From: Marinoscillum sp040222955
GTDB lineage: Bacteria; Bacteroidota; Bacteroidia; Cytophagales; Cyclobacteriaceae
Reading direction: 5' to 3'
Assembly (NCBI RefSeq): GCF_040222955.1
Contig: NZ_JAVKCA010000011.1
Location: 280,726 to 344,725 of the forward strand
DNA: 64,000 nt
This document shows, one piece after another, positions 1 to 7,826 of this stretch (positions are counted from its first letter, which is position 1; the number at the start of each line of letters is the position of its first letter). Below the pieces are notes generated by a model that ran no database searches, was not told the origin of the DNA, and saw only the letters and a program-made list of their open reading frames with translations. A program made the translations under genes and the position numbers.

Positions 1-257
1 ATTTCTAAACTATAGGTGCCATCCTTCTCCAATACGAGGGTATAGTCATCATATACCACGCCATTGCCAAAGCTCAACTCGTCAATGTCATATGCGATAC
101 CCTCATAACCCTGAAACTCCGAGGGAAAATTAATAAAGAGGTAGCTATCCAGTGCCCAGACACCCACTTCGTGTGGGGGAGCTGGCTCCTCCTTATCTTT
201 GCAGGAGACCATAAACAGCAAGGGGGCAATAGCAAGTAGGAGTAGACGATTTTTCAT
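1..257 (-). CDS. Putative lipoprotein, 3' part cut by window edge
   Basis: Only the first 85 codons are in the window; the gene runs off the left edge. The N-terminus MKNRLLLLAIAPLLFMVSCK is a clear lipoprotein signal: two basic residues, a hydrophobic core and a lipobox ending in Cys19. It is followed by an acidic stretch (DKEEPAPP) typical of Bacteroidota surface or periplasmic lipoproteins. The visible remainder (LDSYLFINF, then EKDGTYSLEI at the edge) resembles a small lipocalin-like or DUF-type beta domain, but I cannot name the family. The start is set by the signal peptide. It is divergent from mnmD with about 95 bp between them. Function unknown. Confidence 0.8.
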   Translation of the reverse strand, partial: MKNRLLLLAIAPLLFMVSCKDKEEPAPPHEVGVWALDSYLFINFPSEFQGYEGIAYDIDELSFGNGVVYDDYTLVLEKDGTYSLE

Positions 258-352
258 AGATTGGTCTTTATGTTAAAACTTTAGGTTAGATCACTTTTAT
301 GAAGCAATACAAAATTTGAATTCCCTTATGTATCTAAAAATAATCACTGGCA

Positions 353-1027
353 ATGACTAATCACAGGCTTAAGCTCATAACTACTGAAGATGGCTCACAT
401 AGTTTGCTCCGGGAGGACCTCAACGAGACCTACCATTCCTTCCATGGTGCACGGTCAGAGTCGGCCTATGTCTTTATCGAGCAGTGTCTTCACTACTATG
501 CGGAACATACCAAAAAGGGACCAATACGTATCTTCGAGGTGGGTTTTGGAACGGGGTTGAATGCCTTTTTGGCGGCCGCTTATGCAGCGGAGCACCAGTT
601 GTCTCTGGAGTTTCACACAGTGGAGCCCTTTCCGGTAAAGCCGGACATCTATCGGCAATTGAACTTTGGTCAATCAGAGGAGGAGAGATCCCTGCTCAAT
701 GCACTCCATGAATCAGGCTGGGAAAGCCCCCGGTCAATCACCAGCCGTTTTTCATTGGTTAAATATGAAACCACCCTGGAGGATTTCTCGGCGACCCGGG
801 ATTTTGACATGATCTTTTTTGATGCATTTGCTCCCTCCAAGCAGGCAGAGGTATGGGAGCTGACCAATCTGAAAAAGTGTTTTGACCTGTTACAACCAGG
901 AGGAATTCTCACTACCTACTGTGCCCAGGGGCAGTTTAAGCGCAACCTGGCAGCCGCCGGCTTTGAAGTACAAACCCTCAAAGGTGCCATGGGAAAGAAG
1001 GAAATGGTGAGGGGGGTGAAAAACTAG
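353..1027 (+). CDS. mnmD: tRNA U34 5-methylaminomethyl-2-thiouridine methyltransferase MnmD
   Basis: A 224-residue cytosolic SAM-dependent methyltransferase matching stand-alone MnmD, the equivalent of the methyltransferase half of E. coli MnmC. It would finish the mnm5(s2)U modification of wobble U34 in tRNAs. The SAM-binding motif EVGFGTGLNAFL lies at about residues 62-73, and the family motif FFDAFAPSKQAEVW at about 153-166 follows motif IV. No FAD oxidase domain is present, as expected for the stand-alone form. The 3' end overlaps the convergent Uma2 gene by 4 bp. Family assignment is confident; activity on tRNA is inferred from the family. Confidence 0.92.
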   Translation: MTNHRLKLITTEDGSHSLLREDLNETYHSFHGARSESAYVFIEQCLHYYAEHTKKGPIRIFEVGFGTGLNAFLAAAYAAEHQLSLEFHTVEPFPVKPDIYRQLNFGQSEEERSLLNALHESGWESPRSITSRFSLVKYETTLEDFSATRDFDMIFFDAFAPSKQAEVWELTNLKKCFDLLQPGGILTTYCAQGQFKRNLAAAGFEVQTLKGAMGKKEMVRGVKN

Positions 1028-1560
1028 AAAGTAAACCTAAGCTTCAATAAAGGAGAGTCGATCGAACCGATAGTATCTCCAATGAGTTCATAGTTGGACT
1101 TATTAAAAGAATACCCCAACGTGTGTTTGTTTTCAGGATCCACGATCCAATACTCTTTTACTCCGAAGCTTTCATAAAGGTCTTTTTTTCGAATCAGGTC
1201 ATGATCCCGATTGCCAGGAGAGAGCACTTCGATCAACATATCAGGAACTCCATGAATGTGTCCTGATTCGTTGATAATGGAAAGGTTATGGTTAAGAATG
1301 ACTGTAATGTCTGGTTGAACGGCATTATTTTCTTCATCGAGATAGACATCCAATGGAGCGATCAGCACCATTCCGGCTTTGGTTTCTTTAAAGTGCGACA
1401 TTAATTCATAGTTAATGTCATTCAGGACTACTTGATGTCCGGAGGTAGGCGACGGGGACAAATAGAGGGCATTGTTAATTAATTCGGCCAAAGTCCCCTC
1501 AGGGAGGTTTTGATAAACCTCCATGACTGTTTTTGGTGGACGCTCTAACGTATTCCGCAT
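1024..1560 (-). CDS. Uma2 family (DUF820) putative restriction-like endonuclease
   Basis: This 178-residue protein has the PD-(D/E)XK-like layout of the Uma2/DUF820 family. QPDITVILN at about residues 97-105 and MLIEVLSPGNRDHDLIRKKD at about 127-146 supply the Asp...Glu-x-Lys-like acidic and basic residues, followed by the family signature YWIVDP. The N-terminus contains the usual SPSPTSGHQ segment. Family members are predicted DNases; most have no known biological role and are common in cyanobacteria and Bacteroidota. It is a single gene convergent with mnmD. A near-match -7 box (TATCTTTA on the minus strand, 1577-1584) precedes the start. No antitoxin or methylase partner is visible. Confidence 0.88.
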   Translation of the reverse strand: MRNTLERPPKTVMEVYQNLPEGTLAELINNALYLSPSPTSGHQVVLNDINYELMSHFKETKAGMVLIAPLDVYLDEENNAVQPDITVILNHNLSIINESGHIHGVPDMLIEVLSPGNRDHDLIRKKDLYESFGVKEYWIVDPENKHTLGYSFNKSNYELIGDTIGSIDSPLLKLRFTF

Positions 1561-1620
1561 TTATTGAGACTTTACATAAAGATACAAATTAATGGATATT
1601 AATGTTTCTTAACAGAGGGA

Positions 1621-2862
1621 TCAGGCGGCGGCGTTTTTCCTGACCTCTAAAGGGTTGACTCCTCTTTTCTCCAAAAGAATCCAATAGAAGAATACTCCTG
1701 TAGCCAAGGCAAAGACCCCCGCGATCAGCCACCAGCTTTGAAATCCCAGTGCATCCACCAGGTTAGTGCCAATGAGCGGAGCGAGCACAAATGCACTGGC
1801 AAAGGCTACCGAATACAAGCCCATATAGGCTCCCCGATTTCGTTTTCCGCTTCTCTGTACCGTATAGGTGGCCATAAAGGGCATGGCGAAGATCTCCGCA
1901 AAACTGATAAAAATGCAGGCCAGATAAAGTGCGGTTTTGGATTCCATGCCGAAAAGTGCCAAAAATGCCAACGCCATGAGAAAACAGCCAAAGGCAATGA
2001 GGCGCCGTATCGGTAACCGGTCTCCAATTTTATAGACCAGCACCATCTCAAACAGAAAGACAATCAGCCCATTTAATCCAAGTAAAAGACCTATTTCCTG
2101 CTCGGGAAGCTGGTATACCTGACGATGGTAGATCGGCCAGGTACTAAACAATTGAAAAAACAGGGTGGAGAAGCAAATAACCAGCAGGATGAATCCGAGG
2201 AAAAGCCCGTCACTCCATACGCTCTTGTCAGGAATTAACGGGGTGTTAATGTCCGGTTGGGGTTCTTTTTCTTTCCCCTGTTTCCCATAGAAATAAAGGA
2301 AAAAGATCACACCAGCACCGGCACAGGTAATGGCATCTGCAATGAAGAGCCACTGATAGGAAATGGCTGCCAGTAGCCCACCCAGTGCCGGACCGAAGGA
2401 AAACCCAAGGTTGATGGCCATCCTGTTGAGACTGAAGGCTCTGGTCACATTCTCAGGTTTGGCATAGTATGACACGGCGATCTGATTGGCCGGACGCAAC
2501 ATCTCCGAGACCAGACTCACAAAGAAGATGAAGGCAGCGAGGGGGTAAAAACTCTTGACCTGGGACAGTGCCAAAAACATCATTCCTCCACCCAGCAGGC
2601 TGATGAGCTGTACCTTGAAGGGGCCAATTTTATCTGTGAGCCAGCCTCCCAGGAACGATCCGCCAATGGCTCCAAGACCGAACATGCTCATGATCCAGCC
2701 GGTTTCTACCAACGAAAAGCCCAGGGAGCTGGTGAGGTAGACACTGAGAAATGGGATCACCATGGTTCCGCTTCTATTGATGAGAATCACCAACGCCAGC
2801 ATCCAGGCTGCAGGAGACAGGCCGCCAAAAGCATTTTTGTAAAGTGAAAGTACAGATTTCAT
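1621..2862 (-). CDS. MFS transporter
   Basis: A 413-residue inner-membrane protein with about 12 hydrophobic segments in two halves joined by a charged loop near residues 195-215 (KQGKEKEPQPD). The MFS loop-2 motif is seen in GGWLTDKIGPFKVQ (about residues 76-89). Resemblance is to drug/proton antiporters of the MdtG/YfmO type; substrate unknown. The start codon overlaps the upstream DUF4249 stop (TGATG), so it is translationally coupled to that gene and is the last gene of the TonB receptor - DUF4249 - MFS operon. That arrangement suggests the same molecule may cross outer and inner membranes here, but nothing in the sequence identifies it. Confidence 0.88.
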   Translation of the reverse strand: MKSVLSLYKNAFGGLSPAAWMLALVILINRSGTMVIPFLSVYLTSSLGFSLVETGWIMSMFGLGAIGGSFLGGWLTDKIGPFKVQLISLLGGGMMFLALSQVKSFYPLAAFIFFVSLVSEMLRPANQIAVSYYAKPENVTRAFSLNRMAINLGFSFGPALGGLLAAISYQWLFIADAITCAGAGVIFFLYFYGKQGKEKEPQPDINTPLIPDKSVWSDGLFLGFILLVICFSTLFFQLFSTWPIYHRQVYQLPEQEIGLLLGLNGLIVFLFEMVLVYKIGDRLPIRRLIAFGCFLMALAFLALFGMESKTALYLACIFISFAEIFAMPFMATYTVQRSGKRNRGAYMGLYSVAFASAFVLAPLIGTNLVDALGFQSWWLIAGVFALATGVFFYWILLEKRGVNPLEVRKNAAA

Positions 2863-3788
2863 CAGTCAGGCACCCGATCCACAATATTTTCATCAGACAT
2901 GATCACCTCCAATGCCGATACATCTGCTACAGAGAAGAACCCAACTACAGAGACATCATCATTGGTAGGAACGATGTTGCTGGGAGAGTTGGCGAGTGGG
3001 TTGGCAAAGAGTTGCGCAAAACCAGGCTGCCGGACAGTTTCATCCTGCACCCTGTAGAGAAAAAACCATGCTTCTATAGGAATGGCGTGTAGCTCTACCC
3101 GTAGCTTGTCCCCGCGCTTGAAAGGTGATACCGCGGGAGTTTCTGTAGGAAATGGAGTGATGGCCGTTCGGATGGGCTGAATGAAAATCAAACTATCCAC
3201 TTCACCACCTGCAGAAAAACCAGCATCATAGGCGATATTGATCTGCTCGGGCTTGCCCAGATAGGAGTCATTCACAAAAGACTTTACCCAATAGGTGTTG
3301 CCCGGACCTTCAAAATCTCTGGCCCAGAATTCGGCATAGTAATAATCCTCTTCGATAAACGCATCTTTTTTATTGTACTCAAAAGTGATGCTGTCAATTG
3401 GAGGAGCGGCAGTGAGCATAGAAAATGACTGATACACATTGCCATCCACAGAAATCTGAAGCCCGTAGGAATGCCCCAGTTGTCCAAAGACTTCCCCATC
3501 TGCAGGCACCCATATGTAGGTGCCGTCATCATCCTCATCGGTGAAGAAATAAGGAGTCTCTGTTTCTATATCTATCACCACCACTTCGGCTTCCAGAGCG
3601 GGTTCTGGTGCTCCATTATCAAAATACGGTCTTGTATAGTTCAATACGATTTCCTGTGTCTCACCCGTGTGGGTTAACCAGGCATCCACATTCAGGAAGG
3701 GAGTGGTGTCTTTGAGTGGAATATCCACTTCGTCATCACAAGATGATGTTCCAAGCGCTATAACGAGTAAGAATAAAAGCTTTTTCAT
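2862..3788 (-). CDS. DUF4249 family outer-membrane-associated lipoprotein
   Basis: A 308-residue protein with a lipoprotein signal (KLLFLLVIALGTSSCDDE; lipobox Cys17). The following segments match the DUF4249 family: an early LNVDAWLTHTGETQEIVLNY beta motif, then carboxypeptidase-like strands with many aromatic and acidic residues. DUF4249 proteins are found almost only in Bacteroidota, immediately downstream of a TonB-dependent receptor, where they may act like a SusD-type accessory lipoprotein; this role is not proven. Here it lies 5 bp after such a receptor and is coupled to a downstream MFS gene. The ligand is unknown. Confidence 0.87.
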   Translation of the reverse strand: MKKLLFLLVIALGTSSCDDEVDIPLKDTTPFLNVDAWLTHTGETQEIVLNYTRPYFDNGAPEPALEAEVVVIDIETETPYFFTDEDDDGTYIWVPADGEVFGQLGHSYGLQISVDGNVYQSFSMLTAAPPIDSITFEYNKKDAFIEEDYYYAEFWARDFEGPGNTYWVKSFVNDSYLGKPEQINIAYDAGFSAGGEVDSLIFIQPIRTAITPFPTETPAVSPFKRGDKLRVELHAIPIEAWFFLYRVQDETVRQPGFAQLFANPLANSPSNIVPTNDDVSVVGFFSVADVSALEVIMSDENIVDRVPD

Positions 3789-3793
3789 CCTGA

Positions 3794-6169
3794 TTAAAAT
3801 TTAAAATTATAAGAAACAGCAGGTACGAATGTCCCCAATATAGAAACCTGATTGGCCTGTGTGACGGACTGACCGGCCACACTCAGATCGTCTGTCTGCG
3901 CAAAGTAGATAGAGAAGGGATTTCTACGGGCGTATACATTATAGACAGTGAAGACCCAGTGATCCCGCAGCTTTTTGGGTGAACCGTCAGACTTGATGGT
4001 GCGCATGTACCAGGTAGCTGAGAGGTCCAGTCGGTGATAGTCTGGAATGCGCCCGTTATTTCTACCCAGAACACCCGGTATGGTGTAACCCTGATTTTCA
4101 TATCGGTAGGAGGGTAGCGTATTGGGTGTGCCGGTGATAAAAGTGAAATTAGCCGAAAGCGACCATTTTTCACTCCAGTCATAGTTAGCAGTTACTTTGA
4201 GGTTATGTGTCTGATCAAATCGGGTGGGGTACCAGTTTCCTTCATTGATCCCCTCTACCTTCAGCTCTGTGCGGGCTAGTGTGTAGCTGATCCAGCCGTT
4301 AATCTTGCCCGAGTTTTTCTTCACAAAAAACTCGGCACCATAGGCTCTTCCTTCACCGGAAAGCAGATCGCCTTCCAGAAACCTGTTGATCAGAATTTCC
4401 GCTCCATCTATGTAGTCCACCTGGTTTTGCGATTCTTTATAGTAGACTTCAATGGACGTTTCCAGCTGGTTATTAAGGAAATTTTTAAAGACTCCCAGTG
4501 CCACCTGATCGGCCAGCTGCGGCTTTATGTTGTTTGTGCTTGGCGTCCAGACATCTGTAGGTAGAGAAGCCGTGGTGTTGGAGACCAGGTGAATGTACTG
4601 GCTCATCCGGTTGTAGCTACCCTTGATAGAAGTGGATGGGTTCACACTGTACTTAAAGGAAAAACGAGGTTCCAGGTTTGAATAGAACTGGATGGTCTCC
4701 CAATTATCAGCTTCTCCTATATCAGAGACCGGTCTTCTTTCCCCTTTCTCTTCAGTGTCCTCATAGTAATAAATGGACCCCTCACCAAGGTACTGAAACC
4801 CTGAGAGGCGAACCCCATACTGCAGGGAAAGCCGATCACTTATCTTTTGGGTATTCCCCAGATAGATGGCCGTTTCCACACTCTTACGTTCGTCCAGGCT
4901 GATGTCACTTTCTTCACCATCGCTTACCCCCAAAACCTCAGCAGGTTTGAACCTGTAGAGAATTGCTTCTGCACCAAAGGAGAGCTCATTGGAGGTGTTG
5001 ATGAAATAGGAAAATTGTTCTTTGAAATTGTATGTCAGGATTCTTGACTTCCAGCTAAAGAGGTCATCTTTCGTTTCGCCCACCTGAAAGGAGTAGTCAT
5101 AGTCACTCAGGAAAAGCGTAGTGTTCGAAAAAATCCGGTCGTTGAACAAATGGTTCCATCGCAGACTGGCGGTTTTATTCCCCCAGTCAAAGCCCTGGTT
5201 GGCATCAAATTTAAAGACGTCCCGACCCAAATAACCGGAAAGGTATACCCGGTCTTTATCGGAAATATAGTAGTTGGTTTTTCCCGTAAGGTCATAAAAG
5301 CGAAGCCCTACACCATCCAGATCGTTGTTTTTGAGAAAAGGCTGCGCCAGTACATCGATGTATGACCTGCGGCCTGCCAAAATGAAGGAAGACTTATTCC
5401 TGGCAATGGGCCCTTCCACAGCAAAGCGACTAAAGATGGTGCCTATGCCGCCGTTTACTTCATAGTTTTTGATGTTCCCTTCTTTCATTCGTACATCCAG
5501 AATAGAGGAGAGTCTGCCGCCATACTCCGCAGGAATACCACCTTTGTAGAGCTTTACATCCTTTACCGCATCCGGGTTAAACACCGAAAAGAACCCAAAC
5601 ATGTGGGAGGAGTTGTAAACAGGTGCTTCGTCCAGAAGAATGAGATTCTGGCCCACACTTCCGCCACGCACATTGAAGCCGGAGGCCCCTTCACCTACGG
5701 TGGTGACTCCCGGGAGCAGCTGTAAGCTTTTCACCACGTCCACCTCACCCAGAAAGGCGGGAATCTTCTGAATAGTGGTGATATCCAGTTCTGCGGTGCT
5801 CATTTCCATGCTGGACACATTTTCGTCTTCTGGCTTGGCGGTGACCACTACTTCCTGCAGCTTCTGTTCGGTGGAAATGAGCTCCACATCCAGGCGCACA
5901 TTCTGATTTAAGGAGACCGATTTTTGAATGGGCTGGTAGCCGATATACCGGTACTCTACGGAGTACTCCCCCGGAGGAATGGTGATGGAATAGAATCCAT
6001 AGACATTGGTGATATTGCCGCTGCTGAGCTCTCGAATGAGTACGGTGGCACCGATGAGCGTTTCGCCATCTGACTGATCCCTGACGTAGCCACTGATGGT
6101 AAATTTTTCCTGACCTGAAGCGGAGAATAAAAAGAGGCCGCTCAGGAGGGTGAGTATTAGTTTTTTCAA
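3794..6169 (-). CDS. TonB-dependent receptor with carboxypeptidase-regulatory-like N-terminal domain
   Basis: A 791-residue outer-membrane active transporter. Order of parts: signal peptide (residues 1-20, cleavage after SASGQ region); a CarboxypepD_reg-like Ig-type domain at about 22-110 (GYVRDQSDGETLIGATVLIR); a plug at about 115-235 with LLPGVTTVGEGASGFNVRGG and ILLDEAPVYN; and a 22-strand barrel ending in the aromatic C-terminus VPAVSYNFKF. There is no SusC-type length extension (SusC is about 1000 residues). The next gene is DUF4249 rather than SusD, which is a known Bacteroidota pairing. It is the first gene of a three-gene minus-strand operon. Substrate unknown. Confidence 0.92.
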   Translation of the reverse strand: MKKLILTLLSGLFLFSASGQEKFTISGYVRDQSDGETLIGATVLIRELSSGNITNVYGFYSITIPPGEYSVEYRYIGYQPIQKSVSLNQNVRLDVELISTEQKLQEVVVTAKPEDENVSSMEMSTAELDITTIQKIPAFLGEVDVVKSLQLLPGVTTVGEGASGFNVRGGSVGQNLILLDEAPVYNSSHMFGFFSVFNPDAVKDVKLYKGGIPAEYGGRLSSILDVRMKEGNIKNYEVNGGIGTIFSRFAVEGPIARNKSSFILAGRRSYIDVLAQPFLKNNDLDGVGLRFYDLTGKTNYYISDKDRVYLSGYLGRDVFKFDANQGFDWGNKTASLRWNHLFNDRIFSNTTLFLSDYDYSFQVGETKDDLFSWKSRILTYNFKEQFSYFINTSNELSFGAEAILYRFKPAEVLGVSDGEESDISLDERKSVETAIYLGNTQKISDRLSLQYGVRLSGFQYLGEGSIYYYEDTEEKGERRPVSDIGEADNWETIQFYSNLEPRFSFKYSVNPSTSIKGSYNRMSQYIHLVSNTTASLPTDVWTPSTNNIKPQLADQVALGVFKNFLNNQLETSIEVYYKESQNQVDYIDGAEILINRFLEGDLLSGEGRAYGAEFFVKKNSGKINGWISYTLARTELKVEGINEGNWYPTRFDQTHNLKVTANYDWSEKWSLSANFTFITGTPNTLPSYRYENQGYTIPGVLGRNNGRIPDYHRLDLSATWYMRTIKSDGSPKKLRDHWVFTVYNVYARRNPFSIYFAQTDDLSVAGQSVTQANQVSILGTFVPAVSYNFKF

Positions 6170-6280
6170 GGCAGATTGAGTTTTTTGACCTTGGATAAAA
6201 ACGGTTTGTTCTTAAAGTTGTTCAGAAAACCCGGTTAAATTTTCAGTCTGCCGTCGAAAAGGGGGTTAATCTCCGAAAGA

Positions 6281-7255
6281 TTAGCTGATTTTGGATCGCA
6301 GGTCATTCACAATCATCTCCGCATGCACCCGGGAGTTTTCTATAAACCAGGCATTGGTCTTCAGCCCACCACAGATGACACCCGCCAGGTAGACATTTTC
6401 CACATTGGTTTCCATGGTGTTCGCATTGTATGCAGGGGTCATATATTCATCCTTTCCGATGCTGATCCCTATATTCTTCAGGAAGGTGAAATCAGGCTGA
6501 TATCCGGTCATGGCCAGAACAAAATCATTTTGCAGGGTGATGTCGCCTTCCGGGGTTTTCACCTCAATGGATTTTTCATCTATTCTCGTAATCTGAGATT
6601 CAAAATAGGCTTTAATTGACCCTTCTTTGATTCGGTTCTCAATGTCGGGTCGCACCCAATACTTCACCCGGGGATTGATTTCTTTTTCACGTACGACCAT
6701 GACTACCTCTTTGGCTCCTTTTCGAAAAGTTTCCAGCGCCACGTCCACTGACGAATTGGCGGCTCCAACCACTGCTACCCGCATGTCAAAATAAGGATGA
6801 GGCTCATCATAGTAATGTTTTACTTTGGGGAGTTCCTCACCGGGAATGTTGAGCAGATAAGGTAAGTCGTAAAATCCTGTGGCGATGATGATGGCCCTGG
6901 CGGAGTAAGTCTGCTTGGAGGTGTTTACACGGAAGTTGTTTTTCTCCTTCTTCACCTCCAGTACATTTTCATAAAGGCGCGTATTGAGCTGACGAGAAGT
7001 GGCCACTCTTCGGTAATATTCCAGCGCCTCAGGACGTGTGGGTTTGGGGTTATGAGAGATGAAAGGCACATTACCAATTTCCAACCGGTCAGAGGTGGAA
7101 AAGAAAGTCATGTTGTGCGGATAGTTATAAATAGAGTTAACCAGGCACCCCTTATCAATAATGGTATGGCTCAGCCCGGCGTCCTGTGCGGCGATCCCGC
7201 AGGCCAGGCCAATCGGGCCGGCTCCTATGATCAGTATATCCGTGTTTTCACTCAT
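6281..7255 (-). CDS. ypdA: YpdA/Bdr-type bacillithiol disulfide reductase (putative)
   Basis: A 324-residue FAD/NADPH flavoprotein. The FAD GxGxxG is IGAGPIG at residues 10-16 and the NADPH site VVGAANSSVD is at 162-171. The segment DKGCLVNSIYNYPHNMTFFS (35-54) is typical of YpdA. There is no CxxC redox pair, which separates it from thioredoxin reductase. YpdA is proposed to reduce bacillithiol disulfide with NADPH. The neighbourhood supports this: bshC, the last step of bacillithiol synthesis, lies two genes upstream in the same operon. Its start overlaps the cyclo-ligase gene by 8 bp. A weak hairpin (6267-6283) straddles the stop codon and may be a terminator. Confidence 0.9.
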   Translation of the reverse strand: MSENTDILIIGAGPIGLACGIAAQDAGLSHTIIDKGCLVNSIYNYPHNMTFFSTSDRLEIGNVPFISHNPKPTRPEALEYYRRVATSRQLNTRLYENVLEVKKEKNNFRVNTSKQTYSARAIIIATGFYDLPYLLNIPGEELPKVKHYYDEPHPYFDMRVAVVGAANSSVDVALETFRKGAKEVVMVVREKEINPRVKYWVRPDIENRIKEGSIKAYFESQITRIDEKSIEVKTPEGDITLQNDFVLAMTGYQPDFTFLKNIGISIGKDEYMTPAYNANTMETNVENVYLAGVICGGLKTNAWFIENSRVHAEMIVNDLRSKIS

Positions 7256-7826
7256 GGCATTTCAAAGTTTGTTGGGGTGTGATGCAGTAATCCAGGCGAA
7301 TGTCGTGGGCTTCTGCAAAATCAAACTGATCAAACAGTGGCCCCAGGGTAAGTCCCACTTTTAACACACCGGGAGCCATTTCGGTCAACAGGCGGTCATA
7401 ATAGCCCTTGCCATATCCTATTCTGTTGCCCAGCTTATCAGCGGCCAGCATAGGGATCAGTACCAGGTCTATCTCATCCAGGTTTGCCGGAGTCCCTTCC
7501 ATGGGGGTGGGAATCCCAAATTGATCGTCCTCGAACAAAAGGTCCCTGGTATAGACAAAGTGACTCATCGTTTGGCGTTCAAAATCTGTGGCGGAGACCA
7601 CGACCTCAGTTTTTGCTTTAGAGAGCAACGCAATCAGCGGCCAGGTGTTCACCTCTTTGTTACGGGCAATGGGAAGAAAGCAATGGACACATCGAGCGCC
7701 TTTTTGGGAGATAAGCTGTGAGGCGGCCGTGACCACCTCCATGTTTCTTTTGGAAAAAACCTCCGAAACCAGCATGCGCCTGTTGTGCAGGACGCCTCGT
7801 CTTATTTGTGCTTTCTCATTGGCCAT
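7248..7826 (-). CDS. 5-formyltetrahydrofolate cyclo-ligase
   Basis: A 192-residue cytosolic enzyme of the MTHFS/YgfA family, which uses ATP to convert 5-formyl-THF to 5,10-methenyl-THF and so returns stored folate to one-carbon metabolism. The family signature RIGYGKGYYDRLL lies at about residues 136-148, and the basic N-terminal nucleotide-binding segment (KAQIRRGVLHNRR) is present. The start codon directly abuts the bshC stop (TAA then ATG), and the 3' end overlaps ypdA by 8 bp, so all three are translationally coupled. Why a folate enzyme sits between two bacillithiol genes is not clear from sequence. Confidence 0.93.
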   Translation of the reverse strand: MANEKAQIRRGVLHNRRMLVSEVFSKRNMEVVTAASQLISQKGARCVHCFLPIARNKEVNTWPLIALLSKAKTEVVVSATDFERQTMSHFVYTRDLLFEDDQFGIPTPMEGTPANLDEIDLVLIPMLAADKLGNRIGYGKGYYDRLLTEMAPGVLKVGLTLGPLFDQFDFAEAHDIRLDYCITPQQTLKCHE

